NCBI GenBank assembly: GCA_910585275.1
Contig: CAJUCW010000056.1
Span: 1-16,450 of the forward strand
Reading direction: 5' to 3'
Length of the DNA stretch: 16,450 nt
DNA from: an uncultured Muribaculaceae bacterium
GTDB taxonomy: Bacteria > Bacteroidota > Bacteroidia > Bacteroidales > Muribaculaceae
Part shown: piece after piece, positions 1 through 6,023 of the stretch
Layout of the letters: each line of letters begins with the position of its first letter
Position numbering within the stretch: position 1 is the stretch's first letter
Made by a program: the position numbers and the translations under genes
Notes under the pieces: generated by a model
Seen by the model: only the letters and a program-made list of their open reading frames with translations
The model's database searches: none
What the model was told of the DNA's origin: nothing

Positions 1-2
1 AG

Positions 3-116
3 GATGGCAAGCTTACCCTTGATGACCTCGTGGCTTACGCCAAGAACCGGCCCGAACCCGCAGCCACCTCCGGCAAGCAGGAGCTCTACGAGGCAATCGT
101 CAACATGTATGTATAA
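3..116 (+). CDS. C-terminal fragment of an unidentified protein with an EF-hand/dockerin-like segment (partial, 5' end outside window)
   Basis: The frame is open from the left edge to a TAA at 114-116 and gives 37 residues. It starts with DGKLTLDDLVAYA, which resembles the second half of an EF-hand or dockerin calcium loop (a D-G, then L, then an acidic residue at the last loop position). It continues with a charged, Pro/Ala-containing stretch and ends ELYEAIVNMYV. The segment is too short to identify the parent protein. The codon pattern looks genuine, and the frame overlaps the start of the following lipoprotein gene by 8 nt, which suggests the two are co-transcribed. The calcium-binding reading is inference from one half-motif. 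Confidence 0.5.
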   Translation, partial: DGKLTLDDLVAYAKNRPEPAATSGKQELYEAIVNMYV

Positions 117-546
117 ATCCTATATAAAACTCAAGGCCCTTACGATTCTTTTGGTATGTGTGTGTTTGATGGGCGCATGCTCCAATAAAGAAAACTCGCA
201 ACATTTTCAGTATCAACTTAAGGTTTCTGAACTGAAGGACTTTGAAGAAGAAAGCGCAAAAGTGATAACAGACCTTGCAGGCTACAAAAGTTTATTCAAA
301 GATGAAGCCGACGCAGGGAAATGCAATATTGATTTCAAGAAACAGGATTTGATTGTATGCCGTGGAACCAGCAACGGCAACATTACTTCCATAACCGAGG
401 ATATAAAAAAACACGAAGGAACTTGGTATATTTCGATTGTGATTGAAAAAAGTATTGCAGCCGTCATGGAGCCTTGGTGTGTGGCATACGTTGTGCCGAA
501 AAGTGCAACCGCCACACAAGTAAAGACAGATATCCGTTACAATTAA
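109..546 (+). CDS. Small lipoprotein, possibly PrcB-like domain
   Basis: This encodes a predicted lipoprotein of 145 residues. The ATG at 109 was chosen because the protein then opens with a short basic stretch (MYKSYIKLK), a hydrophobic segment and the lipobox LMGAC, with lipidation expected on that Cys. An earlier in-frame ATG at 4 would add a Pro/Ser-rich tail in front of the signal peptide and lies inside the upstream gene, so it is unlikely. The mature part has a pattern reminiscent of PrcB-type C-terminal domains: a residue run around DLAGYKSLF, then IDFKKQDLIVCRGTSNGN, then a beta-rich end with WCVAYVVPKSA. That similarity is weak and from memory, so no function is assigned. The start overlaps the previous gene's stop, suggesting an operon. 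The gene converges on the sugar kinase at 678, with a REPIN-like repeat between them. Confidence 0.7.
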   Translation: MYKSYIKLKALTILLVCVCLMGACSNKENSQHFQYQLKVSELKDFEEESAKVITDLAGYKSLFKDEADAGKCNIDFKKQDLIVCRGTSNGNITSITEDIKKHEGTWYISIVIEKSIAAVMEPWCVAYVVPKSATATQVKTDIRYN

Positions 547-561
547 TCTATAACGGTGTTA

Positions 562-636
562 TGTAGGGACATACCTTTGGTATGTTTGATTGTAAACCAG
601 ATAGTTAATCAAACATGCCGGAGGCATGTCCCTACA
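562..636. repeat. REPIN-like inverted repeat (two head-to-head REP-type hairpins)
   Basis: Two 31-nt arms, 562-592 and 606-636, are imperfect reverse complements. The outer 11 nt pair perfectly (562-572 with 626-636), and so do 10 inner nt (582-591 with 607-616). Each arm also holds its own hairpin with a 6-bp stem and 3-nt loop: CATACC-TTT-GGTATG at 570-584 and CATGCC-GGA-GGCATG at 614-628. The A-T pair in the first hairpin (573/581) is replaced by G-C in the second (617/625), a compensatory change. Both hairpins are flanked on the outside by GTAGGGA, similar in placement to the GTAG of enterobacterial REP sequences. The element sits between convergent genes. It could also act as a transcription terminator, but it has no strong T-tract. 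Confidence 0.75.
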
Positions 637-677
637 ATTTTACTGGCTATGCTACACTCTCAAACTTCAACTTTCAT

Positions 678-1760
678 TCAGTGTAAATCGACGATAAAGG
701 TTCTGATGGTTTCCATTTCAGACTCTATACACTCCAAAAGCCTCATCTGCGCTCGTGTACGCACAAGGTTGTGTGCGGGATATGAAATCTTATAATATGT
801 GTCGCCGTTGATATAATCCGTAAGGAAACGGACAGCTTGCATATACGGAAACAATGCGACGGAATCGGGAAGCAGTTCAATCTCCATTGGCGAAAGGAAA
901 TCCTTCGCTTCCGAAAGATAACCTTCGGTGAACGCCTTGAAAATCTCCATGTCGAAACCGACCTTGTCAAGGTCAGGCTCATCTTCGGAAGACGTACAAG
1001 CTCCCGTGCGCAAAAAATCGCCATAGTCACTAAACACAAACGACGGCATGACGGTGTCGAGGTCGATAACACAAATCACCTTTCCATCACGGTCGAAAAG
1101 CATATTGTTCACTTTTGTGTCGCAATGGCAGATACGCTTGGGGAGTAAACCCTCGCGGTGCAACATCTCGAAGCGACACATAGACTCTTCCCTTTCCCAT
1201 ATTGCATCGAGCAAACCGCCAACTTCCCCGAGACGTCCAACCGCATCTTTTTCCACCGCATCACGGAGCTGACGTATGCGAAACTCCATGTTGTGGAAAT
1301 CGGGAATGCTCTCAGTCAGTTCCCCATCGATATCGGAAAGCATTTTCTGGAAATGTCCGAAGGCTTCGCCGGCATAACGCGCAGTAACCGGCGTAACTTC
1401 CTGAAGCGTCTCTGCGTCGGGTATAAACAAGCTTACACGCCAATAATTCACGCCATCGAAGAAATAACTCTTGCCCCCTTCACGAGTCAAGACAAAGCGA
1501 AGCGCCCTCCTTTCCATATCCATCACGTTTTCAGATGCAAGCTTACCACGGATATGGGATGTGACAGCCTCTATGTTAGACTGCATCCCTTCAACATCCT
1601 TGAAAACCGCATGGTTGATGCGTTGCAAAACGTAGTCCGGAGTTTTTCCAATGGTCTTTACGAGATAAGTGTCGTTGATTAGTCCGGATCCCAATGGGCC
1701 GACACTTTCCACCTTTCCTTCAAGATTAAAGGCGGACAAAATGGTTTCTATCGCTTTCAT
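678..1760 (-). CDS. Aminoglycoside-phosphotransferase-fold sugar kinase, NahK-like (N-acetylhexosamine 1-kinase)
   Basis: This is a 360-residue cytoplasmic kinase of the APH/choline kinase fold. The N-terminal lobe has a glycine-rich turn, GPLGSGLINDTY (residues 21-32). The catalytic loop is HCDTKVNN (H212, D214, N219; Brenner-type HxDxxxxN), followed by the metal-binding IDLDT (D233, D235). HCDTK...LF plus IDLDTVMP with a following DYGDFLR closely matches N-acetylhexosamine 1-kinase (NahK/LnpB of bifidobacteria), which phosphorylates GlcNAc or GalNAc at C1. Family members also include homoserine and other small-molecule kinases, so the substrate is inferred. The neighbour supports it: the divergent gene encodes a GH109 alpha-N-acetylgalactosaminidase. 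The start at 1760 was preferred over an upstream start at 1847, which would add 29 atypical residues and run through the promoter of the divergent gene. Confidence 0.8.
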   Translation of the reverse strand: MKAIETILSAFNLEGKVESVGPLGSGLINDTYLVKTIGKTPDYVLQRINHAVFKDVEGMQSNIEAVTSHIRGKLASENVMDMERRALRFVLTREGGKSYFFDGVNYWRVSLFIPDAETLQEVTPVTARYAGEAFGHFQKMLSDIDGELTESIPDFHNMEFRIRQLRDAVEKDAVGRLGEVGGLLDAIWEREESMCRFEMLHREGLLPKRICHCDTKVNNMLFDRDGKVICVIDLDTVMPSFVFSDYGDFLRTGACTSSEDEPDLDKVGFDMEIFKAFTEGYLSEAKDFLSPMEIELLPDSVALFPYMQAVRFLTDYINGDTYYKISYPAHNLVRTRAQMRLLECIESEMETIRTFIVDLH

Positions 1761-1765
1761 GACGA

Positions 1766-1801
1766 CAAATTTAATCGTAATCCACAAAAATCGCAAACCT
1801 A
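1766..1801 (-). promoter_or_regulatory. Candidate promoters of the NahK-like kinase
   Basis: On the minus strand, TAAATTTG (1773-1766) is preceded by TTTG (1797-1794) with exactly 20 nt between them, matching the Bacteroidota sigma-ABfr consensus. Transcription from it would begin at or within a few bases of the kinase ATG. An alternative box, TAGGTTTG (1801-1794), overlaps the first promoter's -33 element. It would give a leader of about 25-30 nt, but its nearest upstream TTG is 22 nt away. Which one is used cannot be told from sequence. Confidence 0.45.
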
Positions 1802-1812
1802 AGCCCCATAAA

Positions 1813-1844
1813 TTTGTATATTTCAAGTTATATCCATATTTTTG
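1813..1844 (+). promoter_or_regulatory. Promoter of the GH109 gene
   Basis: TTTG at 1813-1816, a 20-nt spacer and TATTTTTG at 1837-1844 match the Bacteroidota -33/-7 consensus (TTTG, 19-21 nt, TAnnTTTG). The expected transcription start is near 1850, about 20 nt before the ATG at 1870. The element lies next to the divergent kinase promoter, so the two genes could share a regulator. Confidence 0.65.
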
Positions 1845-1869
1845 CAAACAGAATCAAACTACAAATATC

Positions 1870-3264
1870 ATGAAATTGAGAAATCTGATTATAGCTGTCG
1901 CCACGATTGGCATTCTGACGGCATGCGGCGAAAAAAAAACGCAGTCAATGGTGATTGAAACCGAAGTTCCGGAGCGTCCCGAAGGTCAGACTGACATGCT
2001 CGGATTCGCCGCCGAACCGCTCGACACCGTCCGAGTAGGGTTTATCGGTCTCGGCATGAGAGGACCTGAAGCCGTAGAACGCTTCACGTATATACCCGGC
2101 GCAAAAGTGGTGGCGATATGCGACCTTGACTCCGCAAGAGTGGAAGACACGCAGAAACGTCTCGACAAATTGAATTATCCGCGTGCAGCCGCCTATTACG
2201 GCGATGCTGAAGCGTGGAAAAAACTCGTGGAGCGCGACGACCTTGACCTCGTATATATCGCCACCGACTGGAAAACACATGCTCCGATGGGTCTTTATGC
2301 CATGGAAAACGGCAAACACGTGGCTATAGAAGTGCCGGCAGCCACTTCACTTGAAGAAATCTGGGACCTCGTCAACACTTCCGAACGTACCCGCAAACAC
2401 TGCATGATGCTTGAAAACTGCGTGTATGATTTCTTTGAACTCAACACCCTCAATATGGCTCAGCAGGGTCTTTTCGGGGAAATACTCCACACAGAAGGGA
2501 GCTATATCCACAACCTGAAGGAATTCTGGGGAGAATACTGGAACAACTGGAGAATGGATTTCAACCGCGAGCACCGCGGCGACGTTTACCCCACGCACGG
2601 ATTCGGCCCAGCATGTCAGTTGCTCGACATCCATCGCGGCGACAAAATCAATACGCTCGTAGCTATGGACACAAAAGCTGTGGGAGGCCCGGCATACATC
2701 AAAGAGACCACCGGCAAGGAGCCTGAATCGTTTGCCAACGGCGACCACACCATGACCATGATGCGCACCGAAAACGGCAAAACCATACATATCCAGCACG
2801 ATGTGATGAACCCGCGACCCTATTCGCGAATGTACCAGCTTACGGGGACGAAAGGTTTCGCCAACAAATACCCGCGCTCCGGATATGCCTTCGAACCGGA
2901 ACAGATGGATTCAACCGTCGTGCCGGATTATGAGAACCTTTCAGCCCATACCTGGATTTCCGATGAACAGCAGGAAGCCCTGACCAAGAAATATACCCAC
3001 CCCATCATTACGGAAGTAGGCAGCATGGCAAAAGAGGTGGGTGGCCACGGCGGAATGGATTTCATCATGGATTATCGCCTCGTGTATTGCCTTCGCAACG
3101 GGCTTCCGCTCGATATGGACGTCTATGACCTCGCCGAGTGGAGCGCGATGGCACCTCTGAGCGCCATTTCAATCGAAAACGGCTCGGCTCCGGTAGCGTT
3201 CCCCGATTTCACACGAGGCGGCTGGAACAAAATAAAGGGATACCGCCACGCATATAAGAAATAA
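1870..3264 (+). CDS. GH109 family alpha-N-acetylgalactosaminidase lipoprotein (Gfo/Idh/MocA fold)
   Basis: This is a full-length 464-residue protein. The signal peptide ends in lipobox ILTAC (Cys19), so the enzyme is exported and lipid-anchored. The NAD-binding Rossmann motif is VRVGFIGLGMRGPEAVERF (GxGxxG at residues 60-65), nearly identical to Bacteroides GH109 enzymes. VAIEVPAA (151-158) is the Gfo/Idh/MocA E-x-P-type motif. YPTHGFGP (240-247) carries a Tyr and a His three residues apart, matching the spacing of catalytic residues described for the Elizabethkingia GH109 enzyme. The family removes terminal alpha-GalNAc, including blood-group A epitopes, by an NAD-dependent oxidation/elimination mechanism. 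The start at 1870 gives a proper signal peptide; upstream in-frame sequence runs into the divergent gene. An A9 run at 1931-1939 follows the lipobox. The enzyme is placed divergent to a NahK-like kinase, which suggests GalNAc salvage. Confidence 0.9.
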   Translation: MKLRNLIIAVATIGILTACGEKKTQSMVIETEVPERPEGQTDMLGFAAEPLDTVRVGFIGLGMRGPEAVERFTYIPGAKVVAICDLDSARVEDTQKRLDKLNYPRAAAYYGDAEAWKKLVERDDLDLVYIATDWKTHAPMGLYAMENGKHVAIEVPAATSLEEIWDLVNTSERTRKHCMMLENCVYDFFELNTLNMAQQGLFGEILHTEGSYIHNLKEFWGEYWNNWRMDFNREHRGDVYPTHGFGPACQLLDIHRGDKINTLVAMDTKAVGGPAYIKETTGKEPESFANGDHTMTMMRTENGKTIHIQHDVMNPRPYSRMYQLTGTKGFANKYPRSGYAFEPEQMDSTVVPDYENLSAHTWISDEQQEALTKKYTHPIITEVGSMAKEVGGHGGMDFIMDYRLVYCLRNGLPLDMDVYDLAEWSAMAPLSAISIENGSAPVAFPDFTRGGWNKIKGYRHAYKK

Positions 3265-3298
3265 AGTAAGGAATAAAGTTGCATTCCAATTACCACGA

Positions 3299-3335
3299 TG
3301 TGCCTCTGTCAGCATAATGACAGAGGCACATTTCT
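3299..3335 (+). terminator. Rho-independent terminator after the GH109 gene
   Basis: A perfect 13-bp stem (3299-3311 with 3318-3330) has a 6-nt loop, GCATAA, and is followed by TTTCTT. It lies 34 nt after the GH109 stop and ahead of the tgt promoter. The T-tract is short, but the stem is strong. Confidence 0.75.
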
Positions 3336-3343
3336 TATTGAAA

Positions 3344-3375
3344 TTTGCGTTTTACATGCGATTGAACTAACTTTG
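3344..3375 (+). promoter_or_regulatory. Promoter of tgt-lptG
   Basis: TTTG at 3344-3347, a 20-nt spacer and TAACTTTG at 3368-3375 match the Bacteroidota housekeeping consensus closely. The expected transcription start near 3381-3383 leaves a leader of about 10 nt before the ATG at 3393. Confidence 0.75.
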
Positions 3376-3392
3376 CATAAAATTACGCGACA

Positions 3393-4523
3393 ATGGATTT
3401 CAAGATAGAAGCTACAGCCCCCGACACTAAAGCACGCGCCGGCGAAATAACTACCGACCACGGCACAATACCTACACCCATTTTCATGCCTGTAGGCACC
3501 GTGGGAAGCGTGAAGGCGGTGCATACGCGGGAATTGCGCGACGACATCGATGCCAAAATAATTCTCGGCAACACATATCACCTATATCTCCGTCCGGGCC
3601 TTGACATCTTACGTCAGGCCGGCGGCCTACACAAATTCAATGGCTGGGACCGCCCCATTCTCACGGATTCCGGCGGCTTCCAGGTCTTTTCCCTTTCCGC
3701 CAACAGAAAACTTAAAGAAGAGGGTGCCTATTTCCGAAGCCATATCGACGGCTCGAAACATCTCTTCACACCCGAAGGTGTGGTGGATATCGAACGCGTT
3801 ATCGGAGCCGACATAATGATGGCTCTCGACGAATGCCCTCCCGGCACGTCGGACTACGATTATGCAAAGAAATCGCTCGGGCTTACCCAACGCTGGCTCG
3901 AAAGAGGCTGGAAAAGATTCAAGGAGACCGAAGGGCTTTACGGATACTCGCAGGCTTATTTCCCGATTGTGCAGGGTTGCGTCTATCCCGACCTCAGAAG
4001 AGACGCTGCGAAACACGTTGCCGACCTCGGGGCTGACGGCAACGCCATAGGCGGCCTTGCAGTGGGCGAACCCACCGAGAAGATGTATGACATGATTGAA
4101 GTGGTCAACGAGATTCTTCCGGAAGAGAAGCCCCGCTACCTTATGGGCGTAGGCACCCCGGCCAACATCCTTGAGGCCATTGACCGGGGCGTGGATATGA
4201 TGGACTGCGTGATGCCCACCCGCAACGGCCGCAACGGCATGATTTTCACCCGCAACGGCATCATGAACATGCGCAACAAGAAATGGGCCGACGATTTCGC
4301 CCCGCTCGACGAAGGGGGAGCGGCCTGGGTTGACGAAGTCTATTCGAGAGCCTACGTGCGCCATCTGTTCGTAAGTTCGGAACTTCTCGGCATGCAGATT
4401 GCATCCATACATAATCTTGCGTTTTATCTCTGGCTCGTGAAAGAAGCACGAAAACACATTATAGCCGGCGATTTCAAATCATGGAAGACGCAAATGACGG
4501 AACGCGTCACCCGCAGGCTATAA
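3393..4523 (+). CDS. tgt: tRNA-guanine transglycosylase (queuosine pathway)
   Basis: This is 376 residues, the full family length. It exchanges the guanine at position 34 of GUN-anticodon tRNAs for preQ1, a step in queuosine synthesis. Visible motifs are GNTYHLYLRPG (59-69), TDSGGFQVFSL with D92 as the general acid/base, DEC (146-148), GGLAVGE with V224 (the bacterial preQ1-type residue, where eukaryotic enzymes have Gly), and MDCVMPTRNGRNG with D271 as the nucleophile. The C-terminal zinc site is unusual. Where the family has CxCxxC, this protein reads PLDEGGAAWVD (304-314), with G309, A311 and D314 in place of the three cysteines, while the fourth ligand His (IHNL, H340) remains. The start follows a consensus promoter. 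It is probably co-transcribed with lptG 19 nt downstream. Confidence 0.96.
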   Translation: MDFKIEATAPDTKARAGEITTDHGTIPTPIFMPVGTVGSVKAVHTRELRDDIDAKIILGNTYHLYLRPGLDILRQAGGLHKFNGWDRPILTDSGGFQVFSLSANRKLKEEGAYFRSHIDGSKHLFTPEGVVDIERVIGADIMMALDECPPGTSDYDYAKKSLGLTQRWLERGWKRFKETEGLYGYSQAYFPIVQGCVYPDLRRDAAKHVADLGADGNAIGGLAVGEPTEKMYDMIEVVNEILPEEKPRYLMGVGTPANILEAIDRGVDMMDCVMPTRNGRNGMIFTRNGIMNMRNKKWADDFAPLDEGGAAWVDEVYSRAYVRHLFVSSELLGMQIASIHNLAFYLWLVKEARKHIIAGDFKSWKTQMTERVTRRL

Positions 4524-4542
4524 CATCAAACCAAGGCACCAA

Positions 4543-5637
4543 ATGGCAAACCCTTTTAAGCTCCAGATTCTCGACCGATATATATTGCGCCAGTTTCTCG
4601 GCACGTTCATGCTGACGCTATTGCTGATGCTTGCAGTAATCGCTATGTTCGACATTACCGAAAAGCTCGACGCATTCCTCAACGCACCGTTGAAGGAGAC
4701 CCTGTTCGATTATTTCCTTTCTTTCCTTCCCTTCCTCGGTCTCCAGCTCTCCCCTCTCTTTGTATTCATATCGGTGATTTTCTTCACGTCGAAAATGGCG
4801 GGGAATTCGGAAATAATAGCCATCCTTTCGAGCGGAGTGAGTTTCGCCCGGTTGCTTCGCCCATACATGATTGGGGCCGCCATCATAGCCGCCGGCACTT
4901 TTGTGCTCAATAATTATCTCATACCTCCGACTAACATAAAACGAATAGCATATACCAACAAATATGTGAAAAACAAAAGCGTCGAAAGCAATGTCAACGT
5001 ACAGCTCCAAGTCGCTCCCGGCGTAGTGGCTTATATCGGACGCTTTGAAAACAGCAACAAAACCGGCTATCGATTCTCTCTGGACCATTTTAAAGACAAG
5101 GAACTCGTGTCGCGCACGACGGCGTCGATTGCACGATACGACACCACGAGGATGTATCATTGGATGCTCTCTGACTATATGACGCGCGATTTCGACGGCA
5201 TGAAAGAGACGATTACGAAAGGGAGCAGCATGGATACCATCATCCCTTTCGAACCACGGGATTTTATGATTTCCGTAAACGACCAGGAAACCCTTACCAC
5301 ACCGCAATTATCGGAATATGTGGCGAAACAGAAAGAACGCGGGGTTGCCAACATCAAAGCTTTTGAAATAGAAAAAGAGAAAAGGATTGCATCAACGGCA
5401 GCGGCCTTTATCCTCACCCTCATAGGGATGTCGCTTTCTTCGAGAAAAGCGAAGGGCGGAATGGGACTCAACATAGGCATCGGCCTCGCTTTGAGCTTCA
5501 GCTATATATTATTCTCGACAGTGACCAGTTCTTTTGCCATTTCCGGCCTCACCACCCCGTTCATAGCAATGGAGATTCCCAACCTGGTTTATCTCGGCAT
5601 TGGTATTTACCTATACCATCGTGCTTCAAAGTACTGA
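4543..5637 (+). CDS. lptG: LptF/LptG-family permease of the LPS export ABC transporter
   Basis: This is a 364-residue inner-membrane protein of the YjgP/YjgQ family. Together with its partner LptF/G protein and the LptB ATPase, the family extracts lipopolysaccharide from the inner membrane and feeds it to the periplasmic bridge. Predicted membrane helices are at about 18-38, 62-83 and 106-126. A hydrophilic periplasmic domain (about 130-280, the beta-jellyroll region) follows, then three helices in the C-terminal 90 residues. Family signatures include SGVSFARLLRP (97-107), NNYLIPPTN (123-131) and the SSRKAKGGMGLNIGIG loop. LptF and LptG cannot be separated with certainty; lptG is assigned from its usual position after tgt in Bacteroidota. 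The last 12 nt overlap the 3' end of the convergent folK gene. Confidence 0.87.
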   Translation: MANPFKLQILDRYILRQFLGTFMLTLLLMLAVIAMFDITEKLDAFLNAPLKETLFDYFLSFLPFLGLQLSPLFVFISVIFFTSKMAGNSEIIAILSSGVSFARLLRPYMIGAAIIAAGTFVLNNYLIPPTNIKRIAYTNKYVKNKSVESNVNVQLQVAPGVVAYIGRFENSNKTGYRFSLDHFKDKELVSRTTASIARYDTTRMYHWMLSDYMTRDFDGMKETITKGSSMDTIIPFEPRDFMISVNDQETLTTPQLSEYVAKQKERGVANIKAFEIEKEKRIASTAAAFILTLIGMSLSSRKAKGGMGLNIGIGLALSFSYILFSTVTSSFAISGLTTPFIAMEIPNLVYLGIGIYLYHRASKY

Positions 5638-6018
5638 AGACGGTGCAGACAACATCACATAACCTTTTCTAAAAAAAGAGCAACGGTAGTCGCGGGGACG
5701 GAGCACCTCCTCGCCGGCTATCACAATGTCGATATCCACCGGCACCCTCTTCAATTTTCTTGATTCGTCGTCACGTCCGTGCAACATTTCATATTCCTTG
5801 CACAAGCAATTCAATTCATCGACCGAACCGTTGAAACGGCCCGACACAACAGCATTGAAATAATTCGTACCGGTATGGCCCACCGGGAGGGTTTCATATA
5901 TTCCAGAACAAACTACCCCATCAAGAATCTCCGAGAGCCATTTCATGGCGCAAGCAACGTTCTCTCTACGTTCGCCAAAATTGGAACCTAGGCTTAAAAC
6001 CACCGAAACACTTTCCAT
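5626..6018 (-). CDS. folK: 2-amino-4-hydroxy-6-hydroxymethyldihydropteridine diphosphokinase
   Basis: This is HPPK of folate synthesis; it transfers pyrophosphate from ATP to 6-hydroxymethyl-dihydropterin. With the ATG at 6018 the protein is 130 residues, short for the family but with the expected motifs. These are LSLGSNFGER at the N terminus (residues 8-17), NYFNAVV (52-58) and RVPVDIDIVIAG (91-102), with D95 and D97 as the magnesium ligands. The C-terminal RPRDYRCSFFRKGY is typical of compact Bacteroidota enzymes. A TTG at 6027 overlapping the upstream stop codon is an alternative start that adds only MTT. The gene is the last of a minus-strand cluster, directly behind the metallophosphoesterase, and its 3' end overlaps lptG by 12 nt. 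Confidence 0.88.
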   Translation of the reverse strand: MESVSVVLSLGSNFGERRENVACAMKWLSEILDGVVCSGIYETLPVGHTGTNYFNAVVSGRFNGSVDELNCLCKEYEMLHGRDDESRKLKRVPVDIDIVIAGEEVLRPRDYRCSFFRKGYVMLSAPSSVL

Positions 6019-6023
6019 CGTCG

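Noticed and set aside
562..636. Reading the inverted repeat as a CRISPR repeat or a simple terminator
   Set aside because: There is a single pair of arms with no spacer array, and no clear T-tract follows either arm. The double-hairpin form fits a REP doublet better, though incidental termination is not excluded.
1669..1869. An N-terminal extension of the GH109 protein starting at 1669
   Set aside because: It would overlap the divergent kinase's coding region and the promoter, and would bury the lipoprotein signal peptide. The ATG at 1870 gives a standard lipoprotein.
3627..4457. A 276-codon open frame on the minus strand opposite tgt
   Set aside because: Its product has no recognisable family features, while the plus frame is a complete, motif-rich Tgt. 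Long antisense frames are common opposite GC-balanced coding DNA.
4618..5307. A 229-codon minus-strand frame opposite lptG
   Set aside because: It lies entirely inside the lptG gene, is rich in His, Arg and Glu without any domain, and has no promoter; it is an antisense shadow.
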